Source of the DNA: Simmondsia chinensis
Lineage: Eukaryota; Streptophyta; Magnoliopsida; Caryophyllales; Simmondsiaceae
Reading direction: 5' to 3'
Assembly: GCA_018398585.1 (NCBI GenBank)
Contig: JAGTTD010000009.1
Location: forward strand, 15,381,193 to 15,445,192
DNA length: 64,000 bases
In this document: piece after piece, positions 10,281 through 21,137 of the stretch
Numbering within the stretch: the first letter of the stretch is position 1
Layout: each line of letters begins with the position of its first letter
The notes under the pieces: generated by a model
The model's database searches: none
What the model was told of the DNA's origin: nothing
What the model saw: the letters and a program-made list of their open reading frames with translations, nothing else
Translations under genes and position numbers: made by a program

Positions 10281-11700
10281 AGGTTGTGGATATTCCATGT
10301 TTGAGGAATTTTGGAGCCATCCATTCATTTCAGTTTGTAGCTCCCATCTCCCACTGTATTGGCTATGCAGTAAGGCCCTGCCCAATTCGCAGACATTTTT
10401 CCTCGTTGAGTCGGGTCAACCCGTCGGGGTACTAGGTCTCCCACATCAAGGGACCTGGGGTTTACATGCGTGTTGAAGTATAGGGATATCCTTTGCTTTT
10501 GTATGGTTATTCGAAGGAGCACATCTTCTCTCACTTCGTCTATCAGATCCAGTGATTACGGCCATAGCTCAGTATTCTTTGGTTCATGGTAGTACCGTGG
10601 TCGCCTACTTCTACGGGGATGACCGCCTCCCCGACATATGCGAGTATGAACGGCATTTCCCTCGTGGCCACTCAGTATACCGTACGGTGCACCCAGAGAA
10701 CACTTGATAGTTCATCCACCCACTTCCCCTTGGCACTGTCTAGCCATCATTTGAGTCCGTTGAGTATTTGCTTATTCTCAGCTTCTGCCTGTCCATTACT
10801 CTGCGGGTATTGTATGGATGTAAAGTGGACCTCAATACTCATATGTTGACAATAATCGCGGAACTGCAGTGTGTTTAATTGTGTGCTGTTGTCGGTTATT
10901 AAGGCCTTAGGGATCCCAAAAGCGGGTGATGATATTTTTCCATAAAAACTGACGGGCAGCGCTGTCCGCGATGCTGGCGACGGGCTCAGCTTCCACCCAT
11001 TTGCAGAAGTAATCTACCGCTAACTATGAGAAACTTTCTCTAGCCAGGGGTTAGCGAAAAAGGTCCAAGGATATCCATTCCCCACTATGCAGAATGGTTG
11101 CCAAGGTGTGAATTAGGGGTGCAAATTTTGGCACTTAACACATCTTTGGACTAACGTATCTGCATCCTTTCTCATGGTGGGCCAGATGTAACCCGCTCGC
11201 AAAGCCTTCCCAGATAGAGCTCGTCGGCCAATATGGGTACTGCATATCCCTTCATGGATCTCTCTCAGCACATAGTTCCCTCTTCATACCTCAAGCATTT
11301 CAACAATGGATGGGTCAAGGACCTTTGATAGAGTTGGTGATCAATTATGATGAAGTGGTCCGCACGCTTTCAAATCCTCCGCACCTCATTTTTATCTGGG
11401 GTAGCCGGTCATGAAGTATGTAATCATGGATAGGGCTCATCCACTCCTCGGGATTCTGTACTTGCATTATCTCATTTAACTCTAACTTGCCTGGTTGTCG
11501 AACACTGGTTTCCTAAGGATTAACATGCCCCTTTTGATTCCCGGCTAAGTGCTCCATGCTGGCATGGTGGCTTAACTCATCGGCCCGTATGTTGCCTTCT
11601 TGTGAAATTCCTTGAATAACAAAGTTTTGTAGTTCAGACACCCGGTTTTGTACGAGGTCTAGGTACCGTAGCAGGTGCGGCTCCTTGGCTTCGTACTTTC
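10281..11700 (-). pseudogene. Tat-lineage integrase, degenerate
   Basis: Integrase inserts the cDNA into host DNA. Read on the minus strand, the order is an HHCC zinc-binding region (about 11240-11120, HIGRRALSGKALRAGYIWP then CVKCQ), a catalytic core with VDYFCKWVEAEP near 11015, FGIPKALITDN near 10893 and NGQAEAENKQIL near 10786, and a C-terminal part (10534-10325) with SLDVGDLVPRRV and ANWAGPYCI. The two Asp and the Glu of the DD35E triad are present and the last two are about 35 residues apart. Several stops and frameshifts break it. It follows the second RNase H at short distance, as usual for this lineage. Confidence 0.85.
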
Positions 11701-11707
11701 AAAGAAC

Positions 11708-12085
11708 CTAGTTCACTGTCAGCTTTGAATTGCTTAGGGCAATGATGCGTTGTGCGCTTACCGCTTTAGCGAAGTCGATTCCATAGAGTAAGGCTTCGTA
11801 CTCAGCTTCGTTGCTTGTTGCCTTGAAGTTCAACTTGATTGAGTACTCCGCTTGCTCTCCATCAGATTTAACCATCACTATCCCCACACCGCACCCTCCT
11901 TGATTAGCAGACCTGTCAACAAATATCTTCCATGGGGGCTTTTCCTCTGTTGATGCTAGGGGTCCACTTGATTTAATCTCAAAATTGCATTCAACTAAAA
12001 AGTCAGCCAAGGCTTGGGTCTTTATAGCTCGCCGAGGTAGGTAGCAGATATCATACTTTGATAATTCTACAGCCCATGATAACAT
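11708..12085 (-). pseudogene. Second (archaeal-type) RNase H of the Tat element
   Basis: A 125-codon open frame. It begins with the end of the first RNase H, SKYDICYLPRRAIKTQALAD, then a linker, then a second RNase H: WKIFVDRSANQGGCGVGIVM, ATSNEAEYEALLYGIDFAKA and a final ALSNSKLTVN. This second domain is diagnostic of plant Tat elements. The first Asp (VDR) and the Glu (NEAEYEAL) are present, but the third acidic position of the usual SDS motif is Asn (SNS), so it is probably inactive. It stops after LTVN. Confidence 0.85.
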
Positions 12086-12565
12086 TCTCCCCTAGCAGTC
12101 CAACCATGAAAGCAGTTTTTTAAAAGGGAAATTGGTGAGCACTATTACGGGGTGAGCTTGGAAATAAGGTCTTAATTCGCAAGCAGCCACAATTAAGGCC
12201 AACACGGTTTTTTTTGCAGTTGGGGTACCTTTTCTCTGAGTCTTTAAGGATCTGGCTTACAAAGCACACCGGGAATTGTTGTCCTTTTCTATCCGCTACT
12301 AGGACCGCACTCACGGCTTCCTCAGAGGTGGCAAGATATATGTACATTGTTTCATTCGGTTTGGTCTTAGTAACGGTTGGGAGGTACAAGATATATTGCT
12401 TTAACTATGAGAAAGCACGCTTGCAATCTTCGTCCCAATGGAAAGGCTGCTTCTTTCTCAACGTCTTAAAGAAGGGGAGAGCCTTTTCTGCTGATTTACT
12501 TATAAATCGAGCTAGTGAAGCCATGCTCCCTGTAAGTTTTTGAATGTCCTAGTCAATTTTTGGAG
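12086..12565 (-). pseudogene. RT thumb and first RNase H of the Tat element, truncated
   Basis: The open piece 12389-12120 reads TMYIYLATSEEAVSAVLVAD and continues with QQFPVCFVSQILKDSEKRYP, the first RNase H of gypsy pol. Upstream, a shifted frame (about 12520-12420) gives FISKSAEKALPFFKTLRKKQ-type sequence, the RT-RNase H connection. The palm and fingers are missing because the Athila-like element begins at 12571. Frameshifts separate the pieces. Confidence 0.8.
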
Positions 12566-12570
12566 ATCCC

Positions 12571-14391
12571 TGATGCTTACTTGGCGTATGCGTTAGCAAG
12601 TGCACTAGTCGTATCAAGTAATATAGAAATGAGAAGAGTATCATTCGCACAAGGATTGTTATTGAGTGAGTACCAAAATTAGTAGCTTTGATTCTATTTG
12701 AAAAACAGAAAAATTAAGATATTGATATGAAATAAAATAAAATAAAATCAAACAAAATTTGTTTACTAAATTTTATCTAAAGTTTACTGATTTTTTGCTG
12801 GTTTTATGATTTAATAAAATCCAAGGCATCCGATTTCACCTCATTGCATCAATACGCCTTTCTATTCTCGTTATTCAAGTTTTTATTACGTGTCGATGGT
12901 TGAAAATCCTAATTTACTAAACATTCTCGCTCAAACAACATTTAGCATGCTCTTTTACGAATTAGCCCATCGCTCTCGTGCATGAATTTAAATAAGAAAA
13001 GAGTTTTTAAAGCTCTATGAATTTCACCTAAAAACCACACAAATTGCATTAATCTCTCTCGAACATTTGCTGAATTTGTGATGCTTATCACCTTTGCCAT
13101 CATCATAAATCTCCTCTCGGACTCATTATAAATTGTTATAGGCCTTAATTGGGACCAAGCATTTAAAACTAATGAAGAACAATGATAAACACTTCAATAA
13201 CGCAATAACAAAACATTGAATACATTGAATTAGAAATGAGCGTATATTACAACTAAGGCTACATCGTAGCCTTGGAATAACAAAATTAGTTCATGATAAA
13301 CTTAATACAAGACATATTTAACACAAAATTCACAAACTTAATGAAGAGAAGGATAGAAAAGAACTTGAAAATGCAAAATTTCAGACCAAACTTCTTCTTT
13401 TCTCCTCCTTCTTTCTTCCTACGATTTTCTACCTTATTTCTCTACTTTGTATTTGATCTTTCTGGATTGAATAATGCTAAAACACCTCCTAAGTATTCCT
13501 ATTTATAGTACATAAGGTTGGAATTAAAAAAAAATACAAAAAATTGCAAGCTTAAAGCTCATTGCACCTCAATTCTGCTCCCAGCCACCCAGTTCTAAAG
13601 ATTCCAACAAGTTGTCGATTTTTTTTAATTTTTTCTTGCTTTGCACCGCCCAAAATCAGTCTTCACATCATCTTGGACATGTTAATGAATTTTTTAAGTT
13701 ATCTTTGCATTTGATTTGTTCATTTTTCCACCCAAAACTATAAGTTGAAGAGAATTGTGCAGTCTTGTGTTTATTTCTGCAACTTCTATTCTTTGCTGTT
13801 TTTCTTCAATTTTTTTCAAGATTTGGCCTCCCAAAATTAGTCTTAAAATCAACTTGAACATGTTATTGAAGTTTACATGAGGTTCTCTCACTTGATTCGT
13901 CCATTTTGCCACCCAAAATTGCAAGTTGAAGTAAATTGTACAGGCCAGTTTTCATTCTCTGCATTGTTGTTGTACTTGCTGTTTTTCTTCAGATTTTTGA
14001 GCTTAGAACCACCTAAATTTAGAGTTAACATCGACTTGGACATTTTAATGTATTGTTTAATCAATTCTTGCTCTTGATTTGTGCATTTTGCTACCCATTT
14101 TTGCAAGTTAAATTGAATTGTGCATGAACTTGGTGATTTCTTGCTAAAACTAGTATTTTGATTGATTTAGCCTTTTTTTTATGCTTTTTTTTTTTTATGT
14201 ATCTTGCACTCAAATATTGATGTTGATGATAAAACCTAGCAATATTTAGCATAAAATAAGTATTTTTACAAGAAAATGGCAATATGAGCGAAAAAGAGCG
14301 AAACCGAGCAAAAGCGATAAAAATTTGATGTAAAACGGTCAAAAATAAATCAAAATGATAAAAATAATTATATACTAAATTAGACATATCA
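12571..14391 (-). repeat. 3' LTR of the gag-only Athila-like element
   Basis: On the plus strand it runs from TGATGCTTACTT to AGACATATCA, so both ends carry TG/CA. Bases 12571 to about 13330 match 17929 to about 18690. The inner edge at 14391 is fixed by the adjacent polypurine tract. The 98-codon and shorter frames in it are chance frames. Confidence 0.85.
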
Positions 14392-14408
14392 AAATGCCCC
14401 CAAACTTA
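14392..14408 (-). other. Polypurine tract of the gag-only Athila-like element
   Basis: On the minus strand this reads TAAGTTTGGGGGCATTT directly before the LTR. The following plus-strand words mirror the sequence TTGCTTGAGGACGAGCAAGG, which commonly precedes the 3' LTR in Athila elements. A very similar sequence precedes the 3' LTR at 27294. Confidence 0.75.
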
Positions 14409-14794
14409 AACCTTGCTCGTCCTCAAGCAAGGCTAAACATTAAAGCGCAGGATCTCATATTTTTTTAAGAATTCTTTCATAATTTAAACCAAGTGTACTC
14501 TTATTAGAAAAGAATGACCACAGCTCAAAATTTTAATGTTCTAAAGGCAAAGCCATCTTTTCTAAGGAAAAATCTGTCAATTACTTTTGTGACCAAGTTC
14601 AAAAGTTAGCTAAGCAAATTAAGTTTATCTATTCTTTATAATTTCAAGATATTCAAACCGAATAGAAAACAAAAATAATAGTACTCATAACAAGACTTAT
14701 CAAGTATGCCCAAAACTAAAATTATTCACAATAAATGTCTTTTTCTTTTTCTCCCGTTTTTTATCTGAGGAATTTAATTGCTCAAGTCAATCTC

Positions 14795-15070
14795 GGCTCA
14801 TGAGTATATCTTCAGTGAGAATCAAGCTCCGACTCCTAGGTGATGACCCATAAGTAAGAGAAGCGACCACTGAGACATCCCCAATATTACCGTGTGAGTA
14901 TTTCTCCAGTGAGAATCAAGCTCCGACTCCTGGGCGATGACCCATAAGTAAGAGAAGCCACCACTGAGATGCCATCATTATGACTTTCCGAGTATATCTT
15001 CAGTGAGAATTAAGCTCCAAATCCTGGGCGATGACCCATAAGTAAGAGAAGACACCACTGAGACGTCCTT
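14795..15070. repeat. Three copies of an approximately 95-bp direct repeat
   Basis: Copies start near 14798, 14896 and 14990. Each contains CAGTGAGAATCAAGCTCCGA and GATGACCCATAAGTAAGAGA variants and ends with CACTGAGAYG or similar. They lie in the 3' non-coding region of the gag-only element. CAGTGAGA and CACTGAG words may pair, but I see no clear long stem. Confidence 0.9.
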
Positions 15071-15159
15071 ATAATGGGTAGCACATAGCTTAAAATGTTT
15101 ATAAATGGGATAGAGATGCTAGACAAGATTTCCCCCCCAATTTTTTTTTTTTTTTTTTT

Positions 15160-15310
15160 TTTTTTTGGTGCTTGGTTCCTTGCTAGCTTTCTAAGTACCC
15201 CTTGTAGCGAGCTTTCAATGTGGAAACTCCTGTTCCAGTTGGCCCAGGGTACCAGGTGTTGAAACACCCCTACGGATCTACTTGCTCGAGGTACCAAGGC
15301 ACAAAACCAT
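15160..15310 (-). other. Conserved Athila 3' non-coding module
   Basis: On the minus strand this reads CCGTAGGGGTGTTTCAACAC, then CTGGTACCCTGGGCCAACTG, then GAAAGCTCGCTACAAGGGG. The same words in the same order occur twice on the plus strand in the separate Athila element (26565-26650 and 26778-26862). It contains no ORF. Conservation between elements with different LTRs suggests an RNA-level or structural role (inference). Confidence 0.6.
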
Positions 15311-16335
15311 CACACCGTAGCACATATCCAAATGATAGATGTTTTTAACAAGATAGCGGTGCTTAGTGGTTCTCTCCCTCTATTTTTATTATATTTTTCT
15401 TTTATTTAGACTTAGTCATAACTCTTCAAAATCTATTATAAAAATGATAATATTAATGCAATTTATTCAAATTTGAGCATTTTGTAATCAGAAAGAAAAG
15501 TAAAACAGCCATACTAACTAGTGAAGTCAAATACCATGGTTTTATCAAGATAGTGCCTTAGATTAGATTGTGTTTTGTAGTTAGAACACAAAAACAATTG
15601 ATTATCAGGTTATTCAAATCTAATTAAAGTAAACGAGCTAAAGAGAGTAGAGAAATTACCTAAAAAGTATGATGATAGTACTTACTCTCTCTTTTTTTGT
15701 TTATGAAATTTTTAAAAGACTAATGATTAAAACTATAAAAAACAGACAATTTTTTTGTTGGCCGACACTATTTTCATCCCCATACAAATGCTCCAAACTC
15801 TGGGAGGCACTAAAGCCGACTCTAAAAACATAAAATAGGGAAACTTTTCGAAAAAAAATTTGTTTAAAAATTTTAAAAATTTATCTCTCCCACCCCCAAA
15901 ATTAAAGTTAACATTGTCCTCAATGTTAAAAGCAATACAAGGGATGAAGCAGTAGGTGAGAGATACTTCCTAGGTTTGAGGATTGTTCATTTGATGGCGA
16001 ACGTTGTGATCTGGTTTCCCCCAAACTTGTTTCAAAATACCCGTTTGAACAAAAATGTATAGAAACATGAGAAAATAATAAAAATAAAAGGAAACTAAAA
16101 TAAAAGAAGTAAGAAAAAGGGCACTTGGGTTGCCTTCCAAGAAGCGCTTTTGGTTATAGTCATTGGCTCGACTCTTTGAGTGGATCTATCCCGTGTATTG
16201 AAGGAGAATAGAGTTTCCACCATCCATCCGCAATGACCATTTTCTTCCATGGATCTTCCTTGTTCCCTTCTTTACATGACCACCTCCGTCTTCTCTATTC
16301 TTGAGATCCTTTAGCCTAATTTGCCGCCTGGATTT
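15310..16335. other. Non-coding 3' region of the gag-only Athila-like element
   Basis: No gene is visible. At 16120-16150 the minus strand has a variant of AAGCGCTTCTTGGAAGGCAA, comparable to GGGAGGCAACCCGA found just after integrase in the other Athila element (23943). This indicates that pol was deleted between gag and the post-pol region. Confidence 0.6.
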
Positions 16336-17268
16336 TCATTTCAGATCTTTTCTACAATTCCTCTCCAAGGCATCCATAGTTTCGAAAATCTCCGACCATG
16401 TCAAATAAGCTTGACATTCTACTTCAATGACCGGTGGTGGTGGGTCGGTAAAGATAGGTTTGGTCCTTGGTGGCGATGAGTCAATTGAGGAGATTATGTC
16501 ACATTGAGGTGGTTCTTTTAATGTGTCTTTATCCCTCAATGCTATGGCATTAGTTTGTTCCCCTAGAATGGTGATGGTATTGGTGGGCAGGGATTCTTCA
16601 AACTTCTCCGACTGTTCCTCTATTGCAGCCCCTACTTGAGGTTTAGGATTTTCGATGGAGGTTCTTTGGCTTTTTAGGTCACTCACAGTTTCCATGAATT
16701 CTGTAAATGACTTTTCTAAGTCATTGTTCTTTACTTGAGATGGATAAGTGGGTGACCAAGATGCTTCCTGATGATTCCAAGAAGGATCAGTCCATTCTTG
16801 ACTATAAGTGCTTGAGTGGAGACTGTACTGGGGTTGGTTAAAATTTGACATGTAATTACCTTGTTCAAAACCCCATGAGGAAAAGCTATTACCTAATTGA
16901 CATTCTGTACTAGCATGGTTATCTACCCAAAATTCACATCTAGGAGTACTAGCAGCAGTTATGTCATTTAATTGTTCTAGAATTAGTGAAAGTTGGGCAG
17001 ATAATGCTCTAATTTCGTGAATGCTCAATTTTCTTCTCGGTATAGCTTGATATTGAGGTCTCATAAAGTTATATTGCTCAAAACCTAATGAAGAAAAGCT
17101 ATTACCCATTTGACATTTCATACTAGCATGGTTATCCGCACAAAATTCACATCTAGGAGTATTAGCAGTAATCATGTCTTGAATTAGTGAAATTTGAGCA
17201 GATAATGCATTAAACACAGCCTGGTATTGAGGTCTTATAAAGTTGTAGCAAGCCATCACTTTTAACAC
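16336..17268 (-). CDS. gag: Athila-type Gag-like protein with internal duplication
   Basis: An uninterrupted 310-codon frame, the only gag-sized open frame of the gag-only element. It has two related segments: residues 33-75 with CEFCADNHASMKCQMGNSFS, and residues 102-150 with CEFWVDNHASTECQLGNSFS. The first keeps a C-X2-C-X3-H-X4-C knuckle; the second has lost one Cys to Trp. A Gln/Asn/Tyr-rich stretch (QGNYMSNFNQPQYSLHSSTY) and an acidic C-terminus with SYSPPPPV-like proline runs follow, as in C-terminal Athila Gag. The N-terminal capsid half is missing. Presumed role: RNA binding and packaging, perhaps in trans. Open frame kept; function inferred. Confidence 0.65.
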   Translation of the reverse strand: MLKVMACYNFIRPQYQAVFNALSAQISLIQDMITANTPRCEFCADNHASMKCQMGNSFSSLGFEQYNFMRPQYQAIPRRKLSIHEIRALSAQLSLILEQLNDITAASTPRCEFWVDNHASTECQLGNSFSSWGFEQGNYMSNFNQPQYSLHSSTYSQEWTDPSWNHQEASWSPTYPSQVKNNDLEKSFTEFMETVSDLKSQRTSIENPKPQVGAAIEEQSEKFEESLPTNTITILGEQTNAIALRDKDTLKEPPQCDIISSIDSSPPRTKPIFTDPPPPVIEVECQAYLTWSEIFETMDALERNCRKDLK

Positions 17269-17904
17269 TTTTTTTATGAATAAATAATTAAAAAAATAAA
17301 TAAATAAGCTTAAATGTTAGAGGGAAAAAATAATAAAATTAATGAGAAAGATTAAGACAACAACAACCCTTGAAAACCAAGTTTTAAGAAAGGGGTATTA
17401 GCAATGCTAAAGGTTTTGAAAATCTATAGGATAACAAACCTGACTTTGAAAAACCTATCTAAATGACTAAAAAAGATCAAAATAAAGTTAAAATTAATCA
17501 GAAAACCTAAAAATACAATAATCTAAAATAAAAGTTAAGAAAACACAAATTTAAAAAAAAAAAAAATTGGGGGGGGGGGGGGGGGGAGGAGGTAGTAACC
17601 CTAATGTTTTCAAAAACTTTAAAATATCAAATTTAACTTTTTAAAACCTTAACAAAGTGAACTTATAAGCAAAATAAAAATGAAAATATAGACAAAATAT
17701 AAGAAAAATAACAAAATAACACAATACTAACAATTTTTTTGGGGGGTGTACACGAATTTATTTATTTTTAAGAATTATCTTTACAAATAAAATAAATGAA
17801 TGAAAAGAGATTTATATTTCAAGTTTAAAAAAATTTACAAATTATTAACAATTTCAAATTAGCACCAAAACTAGTTGGTATCAATATCACTCAAATACAG
17901 ACAA
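17269..17904. other. Leader of the gag-only Athila-like element
   Basis: AT-rich and without a gene. It contains a G run at 17569-17586. It corresponds to the 5' untranslated region between primer site and gag on the minus strand. Confidence 0.6.
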
Positions 17905-17922
17905 TCTCCGGCAACGGCGCCA
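17905..17922 (-). other. Primer-binding site, tRNA-Asp type
   Basis: On the minus strand this reads TGGCGCCGTTGCCGGAGA, which fits the 3' end of tRNA-Asp(GTC) with one deviation and is the usual primer site of Athila and Tat elements. It lies 6 nt from the LTR edge at 17929. Confidence 0.9.
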
Positions 17923-17928
17923 AAAACT

Positions 17929-18690
17929 TGATGCTTACTTTGTGTATGTTTTAGCAAGTGCACTGGCCGTATCAAGTAATATAGAAATGAGTAGAGTATC
18001 ATTCCCACTGGGATTGTTATTTAGTAAGTACCAAAATTAGTAGCTTTGATGCTATTTGAAAAAACCGAAAAATTGAGATATTGATATGAAATAAAATAAA
18101 ATAAAATCAAACAAAATTTGTTTACTGAATTTTATCTCAAGTTTACTTATTTTTTTGGTTTTTATGATTTAATAAAATCCAAGGTATCCGATTTCACCTA
18201 GTTGCATCAATGCGCCTTTCTATTTTCGTTATTCAAGTTGTTATTACATGTAGATGGTTGAAAATCCTAATTTACTAAATATTCTCTCTCGAGCAACATT
18301 TAGCATGCTTTTTATGTATTAACCCATCACTCTTGTGCATGAATTTAAATAAGAAAAGAGTTTTTAAAGCTCTATGATTTTTACTTAAAAACCACACAAA
18401 TCGTATTAATTTCTCTCGAACATTTGCTCAATTTGTGGTGCTTATCACCTTAGCAATTATCATAAATCTCCTCTCAGATTCAGTATGAATTTTTATAGGC
18501 CTTAAATGGTGATCAAGCATTTAAAACTCATGAAGAACAATGATAAACACTTCAACAACGCAATAACAAAACATTGAATATGTTGAATTAGATATGAGTG
18601 CATATTACAACTTAGGCTACATCGTAGTCTTGAAATAACAAAATTAGTTCATGATAAACTTAATATAAGACATATTTAATACAAAATTTG
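17929..18690 (-). repeat. 5' LTR of the gag-only Athila-like element, truncated
   Basis: It matches 12571 to about 13330 closely (offset 5358) and then stops matching near 18690. About 1060 bp of the LTR, including the U3 promoter end, are missing, so this copy cannot start its own transcription normally. Confidence 0.85.
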
Positions 18691-19404
18691 TCTACAATTT
18701 TCTAGTATTTTTCGTTGCAGTATTTCAATATTATCTTTGCACTATAGTATGATTGAAGCACTGTGAATATGTGGGATTTGTATGTTCACGACTATTAGTC
18801 AATTTTTTTAACAATATATTATTGCAAAGGCCCCATATCTCTCAAATACCTCAAAACCCCAATCCTATGCATTTTAAGTCATGGCTACTCCAACAATAAA
18901 TTCACTATAGAATTTAAGCATTTTAATCAACCAAAAAAATACACATATTATGCTTTCGGTTTTCTAAATTTAAAAAAAGGAACAAAAACATTATTCATAT
19001 AATTCTTTATTTAGTATACAAAATGTCACAATTTAAAACTAAAAAATTTATTACTTAGTTGTTACGAGATAGATTGGTGCATATCTAGATTACAACACGG
19101 TAATTAAATCAATAACAAAAAGCATACGAAATAAATATCGTAGAGTTGCTTAAATATTTGACCTTTTTTGCAACTTATTTTAGCCTATATTGAAAGACAA
19201 CCATATGAAAATAAAATTTAACAAATTATAATAGAGTTTGTTCTTACTATAATAATTTGTAATATTTCTTTTGTTTACAATTGAACATGTTATGATAACA
19301 ATTTACCATATTTCTTTTGTTTAGGATTATGACATTTTTTATTTCAATCCTGAATAATTCATTCATTAATGTTACTTAAAATGTAAACAATAGTCATATG
19401 CCAC
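18691..19404. other. AT-rich stretch, nothing recognised
   Basis: No ORF, repeat or motif that I can support. It begins at the broken LTR and ends at the SINE target duplication. Confidence 0.5.
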
Positions 19405-19692
19405 GTGTGACAAAATGACGTATAAAAAAAAGCAATATTCTCAGTATCCACAAGGCTCCCGCCAAAGCTGGGTCCGGGGGGTGGGGGGGGGGGGGGGATT
19501 GGACATACGCAGCCTTCCCCTTTCAGAGTGGTACCCTAAAGAGAGGCTATTTTCAAGTACTCCTAACCTGAGGGGTGAGCACTTCCCAGCCGGTCACCCA
19601 ACCTGGTACTACTCTTACCGAAGTATACTTAACTTCGGAGTTCTAATGGGATCCGATGTCAGCGTGTTGGTACCCTCTTTGGTGTGACAAAA
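19405..19692 (-). mobile_element. SINE with a 5S rRNA-derived head, copy 1
   Basis: The SINE proper is about 19431-19681, minus strand, flanked by GTGTGACAAAA at 19405-19415 and 19682-19692. The head (about 19680-19570) matches plant 5S rRNA: GGATCCCATTAGAACTCCGA, then AGTTAAG, then GGTTGGGTGACC, covering the internal Pol III control region. The body reads AATAGCCTCTC and GGGGAAGGCTGCGTATGTCC, like the Au family of plant SINEs. A C-rich run (G run on plus, 19470-19498) and GGCGGGAGCCTTGTG follow. The 90-codon frame over it is spurious. Confidence 0.8.
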
Positions 19693-20203
19693 CTAAGCAT
19701 AGAATTATAAAACTAAAAATTATTTCAACTTTGGAAAAATTAATCTCTTTATCTATATTTGCACACTACAATCTGTTATAGAGAAGTCATTACTTCTCCA
19801 AAAACCATTCTAAGTCTATTCTAGATAATTTGAGTGAGGGTTGTTTCAACTTTCTTATGATTCAATGGATATGCGAAAATGGCATATGAATTTGACAATA
19901 AAAGGTAATTTCCATCGAAATTCGGTGATTTTTTTTGTCGTAATTCTTTGAAACTTTGCGGAAACATTGTCATGACTTTTATATATTGGTATAATCATGT
20001 ACAAAACCACCATTTTTTATATATAAAATTAGTAAGATTTATACAAAAATTCATTAAATTCCAAAATAAGGTATCTAAGCGATAAAAAATTAAAATCTCA
20101 GGATATCTTATTGTATATAATAGGTGATAAATGTTCAAACCTCAAGGTGTTTAAGTGATAGTTTCCTTTCAATATTTATACTATTTTCTTCCATAAACAC
20201 TCA
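19693..20203. other. AT-rich stretch before the Helitrons
   Basis: No gene seen. It may include the true 5' end of the Helitron copies, which I could not locate. Confidence 0.45.
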
Positions 20204-21137
20204 TAAATATTATGTCGAAAGCTAAAGAAATTAAAACAAAAGGTCAATTATCAGCAATACACATTGAGACCTACACCTTGAATTCACACCCTTATGTCAC
20301 CCAAATGGTCTTTGCTAGAGGGCCCGTATTGATTATCCGCTCGATAAAATAATGTATATCTTATGTATTTTGTATACGTTTTTTATATATTTATAAAATT
20401 CTCTCTTTTTCCGCATATTTTTTAGGGTCAATTACAATTGTATATTACTTACTAATACTAAAAAGTAGTTATGAGTTATGTTATGAAATTTCTAATATTT
20501 GAAAATTTCCTTGAAATTAATGATTTGCAACTTAAATCTTTAAAAGAAAAGGCATTATAAGAATTTATAATTCAGAAAAATCTCTGTCTTTATTATAAAA
20601 AAAACATAAACTTCTCTCATAATCTATAGAACCGATAAATACAAAGTTTATTATTTTACTAAAAAGAACTATTGTTCAACATAAATTAATAACGTTCGAA
20701 AGAGCTAAAAATACATTCTTCAATCGTAAGGGAAAAAAGGATGAATAAACTTTAATTCAGGTCTAAAAATATTAGAGATTAAATTTTATCCCAATAAAAG
20801 GTTATAGATACAAGTACAATTATATTACCAAAATAAACATCATTATCTAACTCACATTGAAAACTATCAAATACATCAAAATAGCATAATGTAGAAAAAA
20901 GCCAAAAATAGCCATGCAAATCTAAAATAAATCTTTCAATCTCATATCAGATACATATTATAACAAAACTAAAATAACATATTTATTCTGTAATCTAAAC
21001 TAAAAAATTACAAATAAATTTTAACAATAGAAGTACAAATAAAATAAAAACACTATTTAAAAAATTCAACTTGATAATACATCAAAAGAGTATTTTCAAA
21101 CATAAATAGCCCCGTGAGTAGCACGGGATCACACGAG
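20204..21137 (+). mobile_element. Non-autonomous Helitron copy 1
   Basis: A 934-bp unit that recurs next door. It ends in the hairpin CCCCGTG-AGTAG-CACGGG (about 21111-21128), then ATCACACGAG, directly followed by T. A GC-rich hairpin about ten bases before a CTRR terminus and insertion before T are Helitron hallmarks; here CTAG has become CGAG. No Rep/helicase is encoded. The 5' TC end is unclear. Confidence 0.75.

Larger units (their letters stand above)
3686..12570 (-). mobile_element. Ty3/gypsy Tat-lineage retrotransposon, 3' part
   Basis: Read on the minus strand, this holds the end of RT, RNase H, a second RNase H, integrase, a long 3' region and a putative 3' LTR. The second, archaeal-type RNase H is the hallmark of the plant Tat lineage. 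The same lineage is known to carry extra genes in antisense between pol and the 3' LTR, and tandem repeats in the 3' untranslated region. Both occur here, on the plus strand at 4.4-5.6 and 7.0-9.7 kb and at 5.8-6.66 kb. The 5' part (gag, protease, RT fingers and palm, 5' LTR) is absent, cut where the Athila-like element starts at 12571. Confidence 0.75.
12571..18690 (-). mobile_element. Gag-only Athila-like LTR retrotransposon (non-autonomous)
   Basis: Two matching LTRs (12571-14391 and 17929 to about 18690) flank an interior with a tRNA-Asp primer site, a gag-like ORF and a polypurine tract, all in minus orientation. No protease, RT, RNase H or integrase is present, and the gag frame is followed directly by the conserved Athila 3' region. 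The 5' LTR is cut after about 760 of 1821 bp. The 3' LTR abuts the broken Tat RT. It would need enzymes from a related element. Confidence 0.85.

Noticed and set aside
19570..19681. A functional 5S rRNA gene
   Set aside because: Only part of the 5S sequence matches, with many changes, and it is fused to a SINE body inside a target duplication.
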